Positions 26,496 to 35,980 of a stretch of 64,000 nt of DNA are shown here, piece by piece. Numbering within the stretch: position 1 is the first letter of the stretch; each line of letters begins with the position of its first letter. The stretch covers positions 28,041 to 92,040 of the forward strand of contig NZ_JBQCYD010000003.1 of NCBI RefSeq assembly GCF_052088025.1. The letters are read 5' to 3'. Made by a program: the position numbers and the translations under genes. The notes under the pieces are model-generated. The model saw only the letters and a program-made list of their open reading frames with translations. It was not told the DNA's origin and did no database searches. The stretch comes from Anaeromonas sp052088025. Its GTDB lineage: Bacteria > Bacillota > Clostridia > Tissierellales > SIT17.

Positions 26496-27335
26496 TTATT
26501 GTTTATTGATAACAAATAGATCATTTATTTTTTTGAAATTAACTGCTGGCTTGACTTTAATTTCCTTTTTAAGTTCTTCTTCTTTTGTCTCTACATCAGT
26601 AACTTCACCAATATAGATGTCTGGTACAAATATTTCACCCATACCAGATGATATGATTTTATCCCCTTTTTTCACATCAGCTTCAATATCAAAGACAAAA
26701 CCTTTCATAGTGTTGTCAATAGTACCATTTACTACTCCAAAATCTTGAGTTCTTATAACTTTATAGCTTACACTACTACCTGTATCTGTAATTGGTAAAA
26801 CCTTAGACCAATTATCTCCTACCTCTATTACTATCCCAACTAATCCTTCTCTTATTATACCACCATCTAGTTCAATTGCTTGTATCACTGCAGCATCTTT
26901 TTTTATTCCATCTATAGAACCTTTATCTATCAAGAAATTATTGAACCAGTTTTCTGGATCCCTTGAAATAATTCTAGTTCCTATCATAGAAAAGTTAGAA
27001 TTTTGTTTTAATCTCATTTCTTTTTCTAAAAAGTCTTTTCTAGCAATTACATCACTCATATTTCTATTTTCTTCTTCTAGTTTTTTAATTTCTTTTACTA
27101 ATATATCATTCTTTTCTTTTGCATTTACATAATCTCCTATAGAAGAAAACCTATTTGTAACACTATCTCCTATCTTATAAAAAAAACTTTGAACAGGAGT
27201 TATGATTTGACCTATCTTATTCTCTAAAAAACTAATTTTCTCTCTATCATTGGCTGTTATACCAATTGTTATAAGCAGAATGATAGTAACTATTGCTACT
27301 ATCATTCTGCCCCCATATTTTCTTAATACAGACAT
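26496..27335 (-). CDS. mreC: Rod shape-determining protein MreC
   Basis: A 279-aa scaffold linking MreB to PBP2. One N-terminal transmembrane segment (about 11-27), a coiled coil (about 68-110, EIKKLEEENRNM) and the outside beta domain containing RDPENWFNNFLIDKGSIDGI. Its gene follows mreB by 12 nt. Confidence 0.93.
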   Translation of the reverse strand: MSVLRKYGGRMIVAIVTIILLITIGITANDREKISFLENKIGQIITPVQSFFYKIGDSVTNRFSSIGDYVNAKEKNDILVKEIKKLEEENRNMSDVIARKDFLEKEMRLKQNSNFSMIGTRIISRDPENWFNNFLIDKGSIDGIKKDAAVIQAIELDGGIIREGLVGIVIEVGDNWSKVLPITDTGSSVSYKVIRTQDFGVVNGTIDNTMKGFVFDIEADVKKGDKIISSGMGEIFVPDIYIGEVTDVETKEEELKKEIKVKPAVNFKKINDLFVINKQ

Positions 27336-27347
27336 CTATATCACCAC

Positions 27348-28400
27348 TTATCTCCTTTTTGAGCTAGTAGAAACTCTTTTTAGCATATCAATATCTTCTA
27401 CTGCTTTTCCAGTACCAAGTACTACACAATCTAGAGGATCTTCTGCAATATTTACTGGCATTCCTGTCTCTAGTTTAACAAGTCTATCTAATCCATCTAA
27501 TAAGGCACCGCCTCCAGTAAGCATTATACCTTTATCCATGATATCTGCTGCAAGTTCTGGTGGTGTTTTTTCTAAGGTGAACTTTATAGCTTCTATTATA
27601 TGTGATACAGGCTCCTTTAGAGCATCTTCAATTTCTTTAGCACTAATTTCTATCACTTTTGGAAGACCTGATACTAAATCTCTACCACGTATTTTCATTT
27701 TAGTCTCACTTGATAGATGTCCCTTTCCACTATCTCTTAACATTGCTGATCCTACTTCTATTTTTATGTTTTCTGATGTTCTTTCACCAATCATTAAATT
27801 ATATTGCTTTTTGATGAATTGAACTATAGAGTCATCTAATTCATCTCCACCTACTCTTATAGACTTACTTGTTACTATACCTCCTAATGAAATTATAGCA
27901 ACTTCAGTAGTTCCTCCACCAACATCAACAACCATACTACCTGTTGGTTCTTGTACAGGTAGATTAGCTCCTATAGCAGCTGCCATAGGTTCTTCTATAA
28001 GAAATGCTTCTCTTGCTCCTGCTTGTTCTGCTGCTTCTTCTACTGCTTTTCTTTCAACTTCAGTAACCCCAGATGGCACACACACTACTACTCTTGGTTG
28101 TGAGAGTGAAGATTTTTTTCCATTAGCTTTTTTTAAAAAATATTCTATCATACTTTTGGTAACATTAAAATCAGCAATTACTCCATCTTTCATTGGCCTA
28201 ATTGCCACTATATTTCCAGGTGTTCTACCTATCATTCTTTTAGCTTCAGATCCTACAGCTAATACCTCATTTGATTTAGTTTGTATAGCTACAACTGAAG
28301 GCTCCCTTACAACAATACCTTTACCCTTAATAAAGACTAGTGTATTTGCTGTACCTAAATCAATACCCATGTCTTTTGAAAACATTCCGAAAAATCCCAT
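27348..28400 (-). CDS. mreB: Rod shape-determining actin MreB
   Basis: A 350-aa actin-like ATPase that guides side-wall synthesis. It starts MGFFGMFSKDMGIDLGTANT, with the phosphate-1 motif, and has GSMVVDVGGGTTEVAIISLG and the late adenosine motif MLTGGGALLDGL. The N-terminal amphipathic segment is the membrane-binding part. Its gene opens mreBCD, 23 nt after radC. Confidence 0.97.
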   Translation of the reverse strand: MGFFGMFSKDMGIDLGTANTLVFIKGKGIVVREPSVVAIQTKSNEVLAVGSEAKRMIGRTPGNIVAIRPMKDGVIADFNVTKSMIEYFLKKANGKKSSLSQPRVVVCVPSGVTEVERKAVEEAAEQAGAREAFLIEEPMAAAIGANLPVQEPTGSMVVDVGGGTTEVAIISLGGIVTSKSIRVGGDELDDSIVQFIKKQYNLMIGERTSENIKIEVGSAMLRDSGKGHLSSETKMKIRGRDLVSGLPKVIEISAKEIEDALKEPVSHIIEAIKFTLEKTPPELAADIMDKGIMLTGGGALLDGLDRLVKLETGMPVNIAEDPLDCVVLGTGKAVEDIDMLKRVSTSSKRR

Positions 28401-28423
28401 TTATTATTACTCCTCTCTGATAT

Positions 28424-29119
28424 CTATATTATCTCTTCTTCTTTTAAACTAATATATTTTTCATTTCCAACTATAATATGATCAAGTACACGTATCCCCA
28501 ATATTTCTCCAGCATTAATCAATCTTTTAGTAATATTTATATCTTCTTTACTAGGAGTAGGATCACCACTTGGATGATTGTGTACTAAAATTATAGAAGC
28601 ACTACTTCTTTTGATTGCCCTATTAAATACTTCCCTTGGATGAACTATAGAAGCATTTAAACTACCAATTGAAATATCTTCATGACAAATTATATTGTTT
28701 TTAGTATCTAACATTATACTTCTAAAATACTCTTTTTTATATTCCTTCATACTTTCAATCATAAATTCGCACACATCTCTTGGACATGTGATTTTTGTAG
28801 GTCTTACTATGTCTTTAGAATGTATTCTCTTGCCTAATTCTATTGCTGCAAGTATCTGTGCTGCTTTACATTTGCCTATCCCATCAAGTTTGATTAATTC
28901 TTGAATAGTAGAATTTTTTAAAAACTCAAGTGAGTTGTGATCTAGTTCTAAAACACTTCTTGCAAGTTCTATTGCAGATTGTTTCCTATTTCCTGTTCGA
29001 ATTATTATAGCTAATAACTCAGTATTTGACAATTCACTTTGACCTTTTTCAAACAACTTCTCTCTAGGTCTTTCATCTAATGGTAACTGTTTGATTGTAT
29101 AATTCATTCTACTTTCCAT
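28424..29119 (-). CDS. radC: RadC-family JAB/MPN protein
   Basis: A 231-aa protein with an N-terminal HhH (LIKLDGIGKCKAAQILAAI, about 69-87) and a JAMM metalloprotease domain (ILVHNHPSGDPTPSKED near 176-192). Its biological role is unsettled despite the old repair name. It sits between maf and mreB, the standard place. The first ATG (29119) follows GGAGG. Confidence 0.94.
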   Translation of the reverse strand: MESRMNYTIKQLPLDERPREKLFEKGQSELSNTELLAIIIRTGNRKQSAIELARSVLELDHNSLEFLKNSTIQELIKLDGIGKCKAAQILAAIELGKRIHSKDIVRPTKITCPRDVCEFMIESMKEYKKEYFRSIMLDTKNNIICHEDISIGSLNASIVHPREVFNRAIKRSSASIILVHNHPSGDPTPSKEDINITKRLINAGEILGIRVLDHIIVGNEKYISLKEEEII

Positions 29120-29130
29120 ATATCCTCCAA

Positions 29131-29718
29131 TTATATCAAACTTATTTTAAAATATTCTTTTAAAAGCATATCTAACTTAACTATAGGAAGTCCTACTACA
29201 TTTGGATAAGAACCATTTATTTCTTCAATTAAAATTTCTCCTTTTCCTTGAATACCATAACTCCCTGCTTTATCTTCATATTCTTTAGTAGTTAAATAAT
29301 TTTCTATGATTTTTTCATCGAGCTTTCTAAATTTAACTTTAGTCATAGAATAATCAACTATTTTTTCGTTTGTACCTACCTTTATTATAGCAATACCTGT
29401 ATAAACATAGTGAGTATTACCACTTAGATTTTTAAGCATATTTCTTGCTTCTTCTTTATTGTTTGGCTTTACAAGTATTTTTTCATCAAAATAAACAATA
29501 GTATCTGCTGCTATTATTATATCATTTCTTTCAGTTTTTTCTAAAATATTTGTAGCTTTTTGAAATGCTAAACTCATTACAGTAATTACAGGACTTTTAT
29601 TATCAATAGTTTCTATTATATCACTTTTTAATATTTTAAAATCCATACTATATTTCTCGAAAAAATCTCTCCTTCTAGGTGAAGAAGAGGCTAGTATAAT
29701 ATTTCCCACATTTAACAC
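29131..29718 (-). CDS. maf: Maf-like nucleoside triphosphate pyrophosphatase
   Basis: A 195-aa Maf protein, starting with the LASSSPRRRDFFEKY signature (about 9-23) and containing ADTIVYFD and YGIQGKGEILIEEINGSYPN. Maf enzymes hydrolyse dTTP/UTP and modified nucleotides, and some block septation. It heads the maf-radC-mreBCD-mrdA-minCDE-mgsA run. Confidence 0.95.
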   Translation of the reverse strand: MLNVGNIILASSSPRRRDFFEKYSMDFKILKSDIIETIDNKSPVITVMSLAFQKATNILEKTERNDIIIAADTIVYFDEKILVKPNNKEEARNMLKNLSGNTHYVYTGIAIIKVGTNEKIVDYSMTKVKFRKLDEKIIENYLTTKEYEDKAGSYGIQGKGEILIEEINGSYPNVVGLPIVKLDMLLKEYFKISLI

Positions 29719-29842
29719 CTACATTTCTATTCTTTAAAATTGAACAATAAAAAAACATATTTATACATATAAAGTTTACCATTTAGATAGTATATTTACA
29801 AGTAGCAATTTATGTATTTTTATTTCATTTGTATAACAAAAT

Positions 29843-29864
29843 AAATGCAGCCTAGGCTGCATTT
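29843..29864 (-). terminator. Terminator after rnfB
   Basis: Palindrome AAATGCAGCCT / AGGCTGCATTT followed on the minus strand by A/T-rich TATTTTG, just after the rnfB stop. It ends the rnf operon before maf. Confidence 0.8.
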
Positions 29865-29871
29865 TATGATT

Positions 29872-30849
29872 TTATTTCATTATTATTGCATCTTTAGGAC
29901 ATTTTTGTTCACATACTCCGCATCCTACACATTTATCCGGGTCTACTTCATGTATCTTTTTAAATTCTCCATCTATAGCATCTACTGGACAATTCTTAGC
30001 ACAAATGGTACACCCTATACATTTATCTTCTATTATTTCAGCAGTCTTTCTTTTAGAAAAATCTGCCCATATAGCCTTTGTAGGACATTTTTCTGCACAT
30101 ATCATACAATTAGTACATTTATCATAATTTATTTTAGCTAAATTATTTTCAAATTCCATAGCATCAAAAGGACATGCCTTTACACATATTTGACATCCTA
30201 TACATCCTGTTTTACATTTTACTTTTACTTCTTTACCAAATCCATTACTATTACAATCTACAACTACATTTTGACTATATGGAGCCCATTCAATTACATT
30301 TTTAGGACATGCATCCACACAATTACCACAAGCAGTACATTTATCAGGATCTATATGAGCTATACCATCCTTCATTCTAATTGCATCAAAAGGACATACA
30401 TCATAACAAGTTCCAAAGCCTAAACAACCATATTCACAAGATTTATTTCCTCCTTGAACAAGTGCAGCAGCCTTACAATCTTTTATTCCAGTATATTCAA
30501 ATTTATCTTTTGCATTACATTCAGTTCCATTACATATTACTCGTGCTACCTTTTTCTCTGTAGCACCAGCTTCTGAGCCCATTATTTCTCCTAGTCTTTC
30601 TGCTGTTTCAGATCCTCCTACAGGACAACCATTTACCGGTGCTTCTTCTCCTGAAACTGCATTTGCAAATGCATCACAACCAGGATATCCACAAGCTCCA
30701 CAGTTAGCTCCAGGTAAGGCAGCTCTTATCTTTTCAACCTTTGCATCTACCTCTACAGCAAAGATTCTTGATGCTACAGCAAGACCACTTCCAAATATTA
30801 ATCCTAATCCACCCAAACTAACTACGGGTAGTAATATACCATCTAACAT
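29872..30849 (-). CDS. rnfB: Rnf complex subunit B, ferredoxin-rich
   Basis: Electron-carrying subunit taking electrons from ferredoxin. The 325-aa protein has an N-terminal membrane segment, a CGACGYPGC cluster domain (about 47-55), and a cysteine-rich region. In that region I count six ferredoxin-like CxxCxxC...CP units, for example CTACGNCVDACP, CIGCQICVKACP, CTNCMICAEKCP and CVGCGVCEQKCP. This is longer than proteobacterial RnfB and like clostridial ones. It ends the operon. Confidence 0.97.
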   Translation of the reverse strand: MLDGILLPVVSLGGLGLIFGSGLAVASRIFAVEVDAKVEKIRAALPGANCGACGYPGCDAFANAVSGEEAPVNGCPVGGSETAERLGEIMGSEAGATEKKVARVICNGTECNAKDKFEYTGIKDCKAAALVQGGNKSCEYGCLGFGTCYDVCPFDAIRMKDGIAHIDPDKCTACGNCVDACPKNVIEWAPYSQNVVVDCNSNGFGKEVKVKCKTGCIGCQICVKACPFDAMEFENNLAKINYDKCTNCMICAEKCPTKAIWADFSKRKTAEIIEDKCIGCTICAKNCPVDAIDGEFKKIHEVDPDKCVGCGVCEQKCPKDAIIMK

Positions 30850-30863
30850 ATCTCACTCACCTC

Positions 30864-31436
30864 CTAAACTAATCCTGCAAACCCTAAAAATGCAATAGAC
30901 ATAAGTCCTGCTGTAATAAGCGCTATTGGAAATCCTTCTAGAGCTTTAGGTACATCAGCAATTGCAAGTCTTTCTCTAATACCTGCAAATAATATTATTG
31001 CAAGTCCAAAACCTATTGCTGCAAAAACACTATGAACTATTGTTTGAACTAAATTAAATCCTTCTTGTATATTTAAAACCGTTAAACCAAGTACCGCACA
31101 GTTTGTAGTTATTAAAGGAAGATAAACACCTAGTGCTTCATAAAGTGTAGGACTTGCCTTTTTTATAAACATTTCTACAAATTGTACAAGCGATGCAATT
31201 ATGAGTATGAATGCAATCGTCTGTAAATATTCTATATTGAAGTATTCAAGTACAGTAACTTGAATTATATAAGTCATGATAGATGCAAGTGTCATAACAA
31301 AGGCCACTGCCATTGTCATTCCTGTAGCAGTTTCTACCTTTTTGGATACTCCTAAAAATGGACAAATTCCAAGAAATCTTGATAATATAAAGTTGTTTAC
31401 TAGCATAGCACTTACTGCTATAGATACTAATTCCAT
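30864..31436 (-). CDS. rnfA: Rnf complex subunit A
   Basis: A 190-aa integral membrane subunit, six transmembrane segments, start MELVSIAVSAMLVNNFILSR. Family motifs are FLGICPFLG and ITTNCAVLG, each with a cysteine that holds an inter-membrane cluster between RnfA and RnfE. It follows rnfE by 1 nt. Confidence 0.96.
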   Translation of the reverse strand: MELVSIAVSAMLVNNFILSRFLGICPFLGVSKKVETATGMTMAVAFVMTLASIMTYIIQVTVLEYFNIEYLQTIAFILIIASLVQFVEMFIKKASPTLYEALGVYLPLITTNCAVLGLTVLNIQEGFNLVQTIVHSVFAAIGFGLAIILFAGIRERLAIADVPKALEGFPIALITAGLMSIAFLGFAGLV

Positions 31437-31437
31437 A

Positions 31438-32070
31438 TTATATTACCTCCTTTAAATCTTCATCTAAGTTTTTAGATTGATTTTTATTTTGTATATGATT
31501 TAATAAACCTATTAATAATCCGAGTGCTAAGAATGCTCCTGGTGGTAATATCATTATTATTGCTGGCTTAAATGCTTCTCCAAATAAAGACACTCCAAAT
31601 ATGCTACCTGCTCCAAGAATTTCTCTCACAATACCAAGTACAGTTAACGCTATAGTAAAACCAAATCCCATTCCAAGTCCATCAGCTATTGAAGGTGCTG
31701 GAGTGTTTTTAGATGCAAATGATTCTGCTCTACCAAGTATTATACAGTTAACAACTATAAGTGGAATAAAAAGCCCAAGTGATTTATATAAACTCATTGC
31801 ATATCCATGCATAAACATACCAATAAGTGTAACAAAGGTTGCTATTATTACTATATATGCTGGTATTCTTATCTTATCTGGTATTACATTTCTAAGTATG
31901 GATATAGCAAAGTTTGCTGCAAATAAAACTGCCATAGTAGCAAGACCCATAGCCATTCCATCTAATGCTGATGTTGTAACAGCAAGAGTAGGACACATTC
32001 CTAAAAGTTGTACAAAAACTGGATTTTCATTTAATACACCATTTTTAAATATTTTAAATAACTTCATCAT
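31438..32070 (-). CDS. rnfE: Rnf complex subunit E
   Basis: A 210-aa membrane subunit paralogous to RnfA, with QLLGMCPTLAVTTSA near residue 22 and IVVNCIILGRAESFASKN near 104. The C-terminus is Lys/Gln/Asp-rich. It sits between rnfG and rnfA with short gaps. Confidence 0.96.
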   Translation of the reverse strand: MMKLFKIFKNGVLNENPVFVQLLGMCPTLAVTTSALDGMAMGLATMAVLFAANFAISILRNVIPDKIRIPAYIVIIATFVTLIGMFMHGYAMSLYKSLGLFIPLIVVNCIILGRAESFASKNTPAPSIADGLGMGFGFTIALTVLGIVREILGAGSIFGVSLFGEAFKPAIIMILPPGAFLALGLLIGLLNHIQNKNQSKNLDEDLKEVI

Positions 32071-32082
32071 TTCACCTCCAAA

Positions 32083-32661
32083 TTATTTTAAATTTTCAAT
32101 ATAAAGTTCTCTAGCCATATTTACACTATTTCCTACAGCATCTGAAGTTATTGTAGCTCCTGTTAGAGCTTGTACTTCGTTTTCAGATTGTGCTTCAGTC
32201 TTTACTATTTCAACTTCTTCTGTTGCAGGAACTCCACTAAATCTTTCTTGAAATTCTTCAGAAGTAGCATTAGCTCCAAGTCCTGGTGTTTCTTGATGAT
32301 TTACTACATTCATACCAGTTATAGTGCCCTCAGTTGAAATACCAGTTATAACTTCTACATCTCCACCATATCCTGAAGAAGCCGTCTTTATAGCATAACC
32401 TATTACTTCATCTTGATCATTTATTCCTTTATATACTTCTAAAATATTTGGATTTTCTTTTACTTCTTTATCAATTTTATCTGAATTTTCTTCTTCAAAT
32501 TTATCTGCTTCAGGTAAAACTGCCATTCTTGCTTCTTCACTAACAGAATTTTCAGCTTCTTCTATTTTCCCTTGCGTTAAATTATTAGAAAGTCCTAAAA
32601 CTACAGCAGATATAGATGTGATTAAAAGTAATATAAGTCCTAATTTAATTATCTCACGCAA
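32083..32661 (-). CDS. rnfG: Rnf complex subunit G, FMN-binding
   Basis: A 192-aa subunit with one N-terminal transmembrane segment and a periplasm-side FMN domain. The covalent-FMN motif is the threonine of ALTGATITSDAV (about residues 166-177). It overlaps rnfD by 8 nt. Confidence 0.96.
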   Translation of the reverse strand: MREIIKLGLILLLITSISAVVLGLSNNLTQGKIEEAENSVSEEARMAVLPEADKFEEENSDKIDKEVKENPNILEVYKGINDQDEVIGYAIKTASSGYGGDVEVITGISTEGTITGMNVVNHQETPGLGANATSEEFQERFSGVPATEEVEIVKTEAQSENEVQALTGATITSDAVGNSVNMARELYIENLK

Positions 32662-33595
32662 CTTTCTTCACCTCCCCAAATACTTTTGGTGATGTATATT
32701 TATCAATTAATGGTGCTGCAACATTCATAAGTAATATTGAATATGAAACTCCTTCTGGATATCCACCATATATTCTTATCACAGATGTAAGTATTCCACA
32801 ACCAACTCCAAAGATTATATGTCCTCTTGGTGTTACTGGTGTTGAAGAATAATCAGTAGCCATATAAAAAGCACCACACATTAAACCACCAGATAATGTA
32901 TGATAAATCATACTAGTAAATCCACCATCTAATAAAAATGTCATTACCATAACAGTTCCAATAAAACTAGCAGGAATTTTCCAAGTAATAACTCCCCTAT
33001 ATAATAAATACAATCCACCAATTATAAGTAATAATGCTGAAGTTTCACCTAGGGATCCTCCAATATTACCTATTAAAACATCTGTAATAGAAGGAAGAGT
33101 TCCTTCTGCTTCTCCTTTTAAAATCCCAAGTGGTGTAGCAGTACTTACAGCATCTGCCCCAGGTGATACCCAATTAGTCATTATTACAGGCCAAGATGCA
33201 AGAAGCATAGCACGAGCTGCAAGTGCAGGATTTATAAAGTTATTACCAATACCTCCAAAGGCTTGTTTCACTATTGCAATTGCAAAAGCTGAACCAATTA
33301 CAGGTATCCACCAAGGTGCTGAAGCAGGAATATTAAATGCTAGTAAAAGTCCTGTTACTACAGCACTAAAATCATTTATTGATATAGGCTTTTTCATAAA
33401 TTTTTGAAGAGCCCATTCAGTTAATACTGCTGTTAAAATAGAAATTCCTATAAGTTTTATTGCATTAAATCTGAAAAAATATATACTTGCAAGTGTTGCA
33501 GGTAGTAGTGCTATCAATACATCAATCATTATTCTTGAAATAGTTTCATCACTTCTTATATGAGGTGATGATGAACCATATAACATGTTTTCCAT
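32654..33595 (-). CDS. rnfD: Rnf complex subunit D, FMN-binding
   Basis: A 313-aa membrane subunit, about eight to nine segments. The flavin threonine lies in ADAVSTATPLGIL (about residues 146-158). It resembles NqrB and is part of the ion path. It follows rnfC by 19 nt. Confidence 0.96.
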   Translation of the reverse strand: MENMLYGSSSPHIRSDETISRIMIDVLIALLPATLASIYFFRFNAIKLIGISILTAVLTEWALQKFMKKPISINDFSAVVTGLLLAFNIPASAPWWIPVIGSAFAIAIVKQAFGGIGNNFINPALAARAMLLASWPVIMTNWVSPGADAVSTATPLGILKGEAEGTLPSITDVLIGNIGGSLGETSALLLIIGGLYLLYRGVITWKIPASFIGTVMVMTFLLDGGFTSMIYHTLSGGLMCGAFYMATDYSSTPVTPRGHIIFGVGCGILTSVIRIYGGYPEGVSYSILLMNVAAPLIDKYTSPKVFGEVKKVA

Positions 33596-33614
33596 AGTAA
33601 TCCCTCCTATTTAA

Positions 33615-34940
33615 TTAATTTTTTCTACTGTTAGATATAATTTCTCTTTTAGCTACCCTTATGGATTGAAGTAATGGTCTCTTTGAAGGACATATAAAAG
33701 AACATGATCCACATTCAATACAGCTTAGTGCATCATAGCTAGCTGCTTCATCATACATTCTCTTTAGAGATAACTTACTTATAAATAAAGGTTGTAAACC
33801 TACAGGGCATATATCTACACATTTTGCACATCTTATACAAGGATCTGGATCTGGCAATTTTGCTTCTTTTTCATCTAAAACAAGTATTCCAGAAGTTCCT
33901 TTTATTGCTGGGACTTCAATAGAAAATTGAGCAAGTCCCATCATTGGGCCTCCCATTATAACCTTACCTACTTGGTCCTTAAATCCACCACATTCTTCTA
34001 TCAAGTCTTTAAACTGGGTACCTATTTTAATAATTAAATTTTTAGGATTATTTATACCACTTCCAGTAATAGTTGCTACTCTTTCAATTAAAGGCATACC
34101 ATTTAATATAGCATTTCCTATAGCATGAGCAGTACCTGTATTGTTTACTACCACTCCTACATCCATAGGTAATCCTCCAGATGGAACAACTCGTCCTGTT
34201 ATTGCATTTATTAATCTTTTTTCATCACCTTGGGGATATTTTGTTTCTACAGAAATAACTTCTATATCTTTTTCATTCTTAGCTGCATCTAACATTATTT
34301 CAATAGCATCAGGTTTATTGTTTTCAATACCTATATATCCCTTCTTAACATCTACTGCCTTCATTATAGCTTTTAAACCTTGTATAATTATTTCAGGTTG
34401 TTCTAGCATCAATCTATGATCAGCTGTTAAATATGGCTCACATTCTGCTCCATTTAAAATTACAGTATCGACATTTTTCTCAGGTGGTGGAGATAATTTT
34501 ACATGCGTAGGAAATCCTGCCCCACCCATTCCTGTAATACCTGCTTCCTTTATAATTCCTACAATTTCTTCCTTTGTTAAATCATCAATATTTCCTTTTG
34601 CTTTAACAGATTCATGAATTTCATTCTTTTCATCTGATTCTATAACTATTGTAGTAGCATTACCTGTAGGTGTTTCTAATTTTTGGATTTTTTTCACCTT
34701 ACCTGAAATACTAGAATGTATTGGAGCAGATACAAAAGCTTTAGCCTCTCCAATTTTTTGTCCTACTTTAACCATATCTCCTACCTTAACTATTGGTTCA
34801 CAAGGTGCTCCTATATGCTGATGCATTGGTATAAATACCATTTTAGGATCTCTTGCTCTTTCTATAGCTAAATTTTCAGTAGCTTTTTTATGATGAGGAG
34901 GATGTATACCTCCTTTAAAAGTATGAGATTTTAAATTCAT
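33615..34940 (-). CDS. rnfC: Rnf complex subunit C
   Basis: The soluble subunit that reduces NAD+ and binds FMN, 441 aa. The N-terminal barrel (GGIHPPHHKKAT) is followed by the flavin/NADH region GITGMGGAGFPTHVKLSPP. Two ferredoxin motifs end it: CIRCAKCVDICP and CIECGSCSFICP. It is first in rnfCDGEAB, after a 5' leader of about 130 nt. Confidence 0.97.
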   Translation of the reverse strand: MNLKSHTFKGGIHPPHHKKATENLAIERARDPKMVFIPMHQHIGAPCEPIVKVGDMVKVGQKIGEAKAFVSAPIHSSISGKVKKIQKLETPTGNATTIVIESDEKNEIHESVKAKGNIDDLTKEEIVGIIKEAGITGMGGAGFPTHVKLSPPPEKNVDTVILNGAECEPYLTADHRLMLEQPEIIIQGLKAIMKAVDVKKGYIGIENNKPDAIEIMLDAAKNEKDIEVISVETKYPQGDEKRLINAITGRVVPSGGLPMDVGVVVNNTGTAHAIGNAILNGMPLIERVATITGSGINNPKNLIIKIGTQFKDLIEECGGFKDQVGKVIMGGPMMGLAQFSIEVPAIKGTSGILVLDEKEAKLPDPDPCIRCAKCVDICPVGLQPLFISKLSLKRMYDEAASYDALSCIECGSCSFICPSKRPLLQSIRVAKREIISNSRKN

Positions 34941-35013
34941 TTAATTCACCTCTTATTAATATTTTATTAAAATAGTTTTGCATACAAATTCTTCCTTTGA
35001 TAAAAAAGTAACT

Positions 35014-35041
35014 TATAATATTAACCTCGGCTAATATTATA
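35014..35041. repeat. Inverted repeat in the rnf leader
   Basis: Perfect 10-bp arms TATAATATTA / TAATATTATA with an 8-nt G/C-containing spacer (ACCTCGGC on the plus strand). It lies in the leader between the rnf promoter and rnfC and could be an RNA hairpin or an operator. No known element is recognised. Confidence 0.55.
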
Positions 35042-35079
35042 TCATAACTTTGTATACAATATATAATTATTCCAAATTC

Positions 35080-35109
35080 ATTATAACATTCTTTAAACAA
35101 GTTTAACAA
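35080..35109 (-). promoter_or_regulatory. Predicted promoter of the rnf operon
   Basis: On the minus strand, TTGTTA (35104-35109) and a consensus TATAAT (35080-35085) are 18 nt apart, leaving about 130 nt of leader before rnfC. The -35 overlaps a TTGTTAA sequence that resembles half of a Rex operator; the second half is not convincing. Confidence 0.55.
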
Positions 35110-35177
35110 TATTTTATTGTATTAATTATATTTTATATTTGTTATATTTTCTTCTAGTATTTTGCTTATAAATATCT

Positions 35178-35966
35178 TTAATCAGTTTTATCTCTTATGA
35201 TATTAATATATGATATTAAATTTTTAGTGTAATTTGAATAAGAGCTAATAATATTCTCTTTCTTAAGTTCTTCAGCTATTTTCTTGCGTGAATCTAATAT
35301 TAGATTCATCTTTTTCATGATTTCACTTTCTTTTTTAATGGATTTATGAATCTCATCTAATTTTTCATTGTTTTTATTGATAATATTTTTAATATCTTTA
35401 CTTTCTTTTGAAATTAATGCTTTCTTCCAAGTTGAAGTTTCAGATAGATTAATTTCATTATATTTATCTATCAAATCATTAATTTCTTTTAATTCTTCTT
35501 TTTTAAATTCATCATTAAAGTTTTTATTTTCTTTTATTATATTTTCATGTAAAAAAGTTTCATCTATATTTTCCTCTAAATAGACTTTAAATTCTTCTGC
35601 ATCTTTCTTTTGTGAAAATGTACCTGAAAAAACTTTATAATTATCTAATTTTACTACATAAGCAGGGATTTGCTTTGCATTTAAGGAGTCTTTAAAAGCA
35701 TTTGCATTAGAAAGATCATCAAAGCTTCCACTTTGTATATTAAATATTTTTAATTGAGATTCATCCTTTTTTTTGTCTCTTTCCTCTATCACAGTTGATG
35801 GTTTATAATCATTATTAATAAATTGTGGATAAATTATATATTGCACTAAAAAAAAACCTAATGTGATAGCTACTACTGGAGATATTATACCAAAAAGTAA
35901 TATGAAAATCAGCTTGTCCTTAGGCTTTCTACCTTTTTTTCTATAACTCCTCCTATACCTTCTCAT
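35178..35966 (-). CDS. Membrane-anchored SPOR-domain protein
   Basis: A 262-aa protein: highly basic N-terminus (MRRYRRSYRKKGRKPKDK), one transmembrane segment (about 20-43), then a SPOR-like peptidoglycan-binding domain (FNIQSGSFDDLSNANAFKDS and VFSGTFSQKKDAEEFKVYLE, about 74-140). A Lys/Glu-rich, probably coiled-coil tail follows. SPOR domains bind denuded glycan at division or spore septa. A role in division is inferred. It follows dinB by 14 nt. Confidence 0.8.
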   Translation of the reverse strand: MRRYRRSYRKKGRKPKDKLIFILLFGIISPVVAITLGFFLVQYIIYPQFINNDYKPSTVIEERDKKKDESQLKIFNIQSGSFDDLSNANAFKDSLNAKQIPAYVVKLDNYKVFSGTFSQKKDAEEFKVYLEENIDETFLHENIIKENKNFNDEFKKEELKEINDLIDKYNEINLSETSTWKKALISKESKDIKNIINKNNEKLDEIHKSIKKESEIMKKMNLILDSRKKIAEELKKENIISSYSNYTKNLISYINIIRDKTD

Positions 35967-35980
35967 ATATTCCCTCTCCT

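Noticed and set aside
29845..30563. Several plus-strand ORFs across rnfB, rich in Cys/Tyr/Phe
   Set aside because: They are the opposite-strand shadow of the cysteine-rich RnfB gene.
34915..35109. A 64-aa minus-strand ORF spanning the rnf leader and the start of rnfC
   Set aside because: It overlaps rnfC in another frame, covers the promoter and inverted repeat, and its product has no recognisable sequence.
35086..35110. A full Rex operator before rnf
   Set aside because: TTGTTAA is present, but the second half (TTTAAAG) departs too far from TTAACAA. Kept only as a remark.
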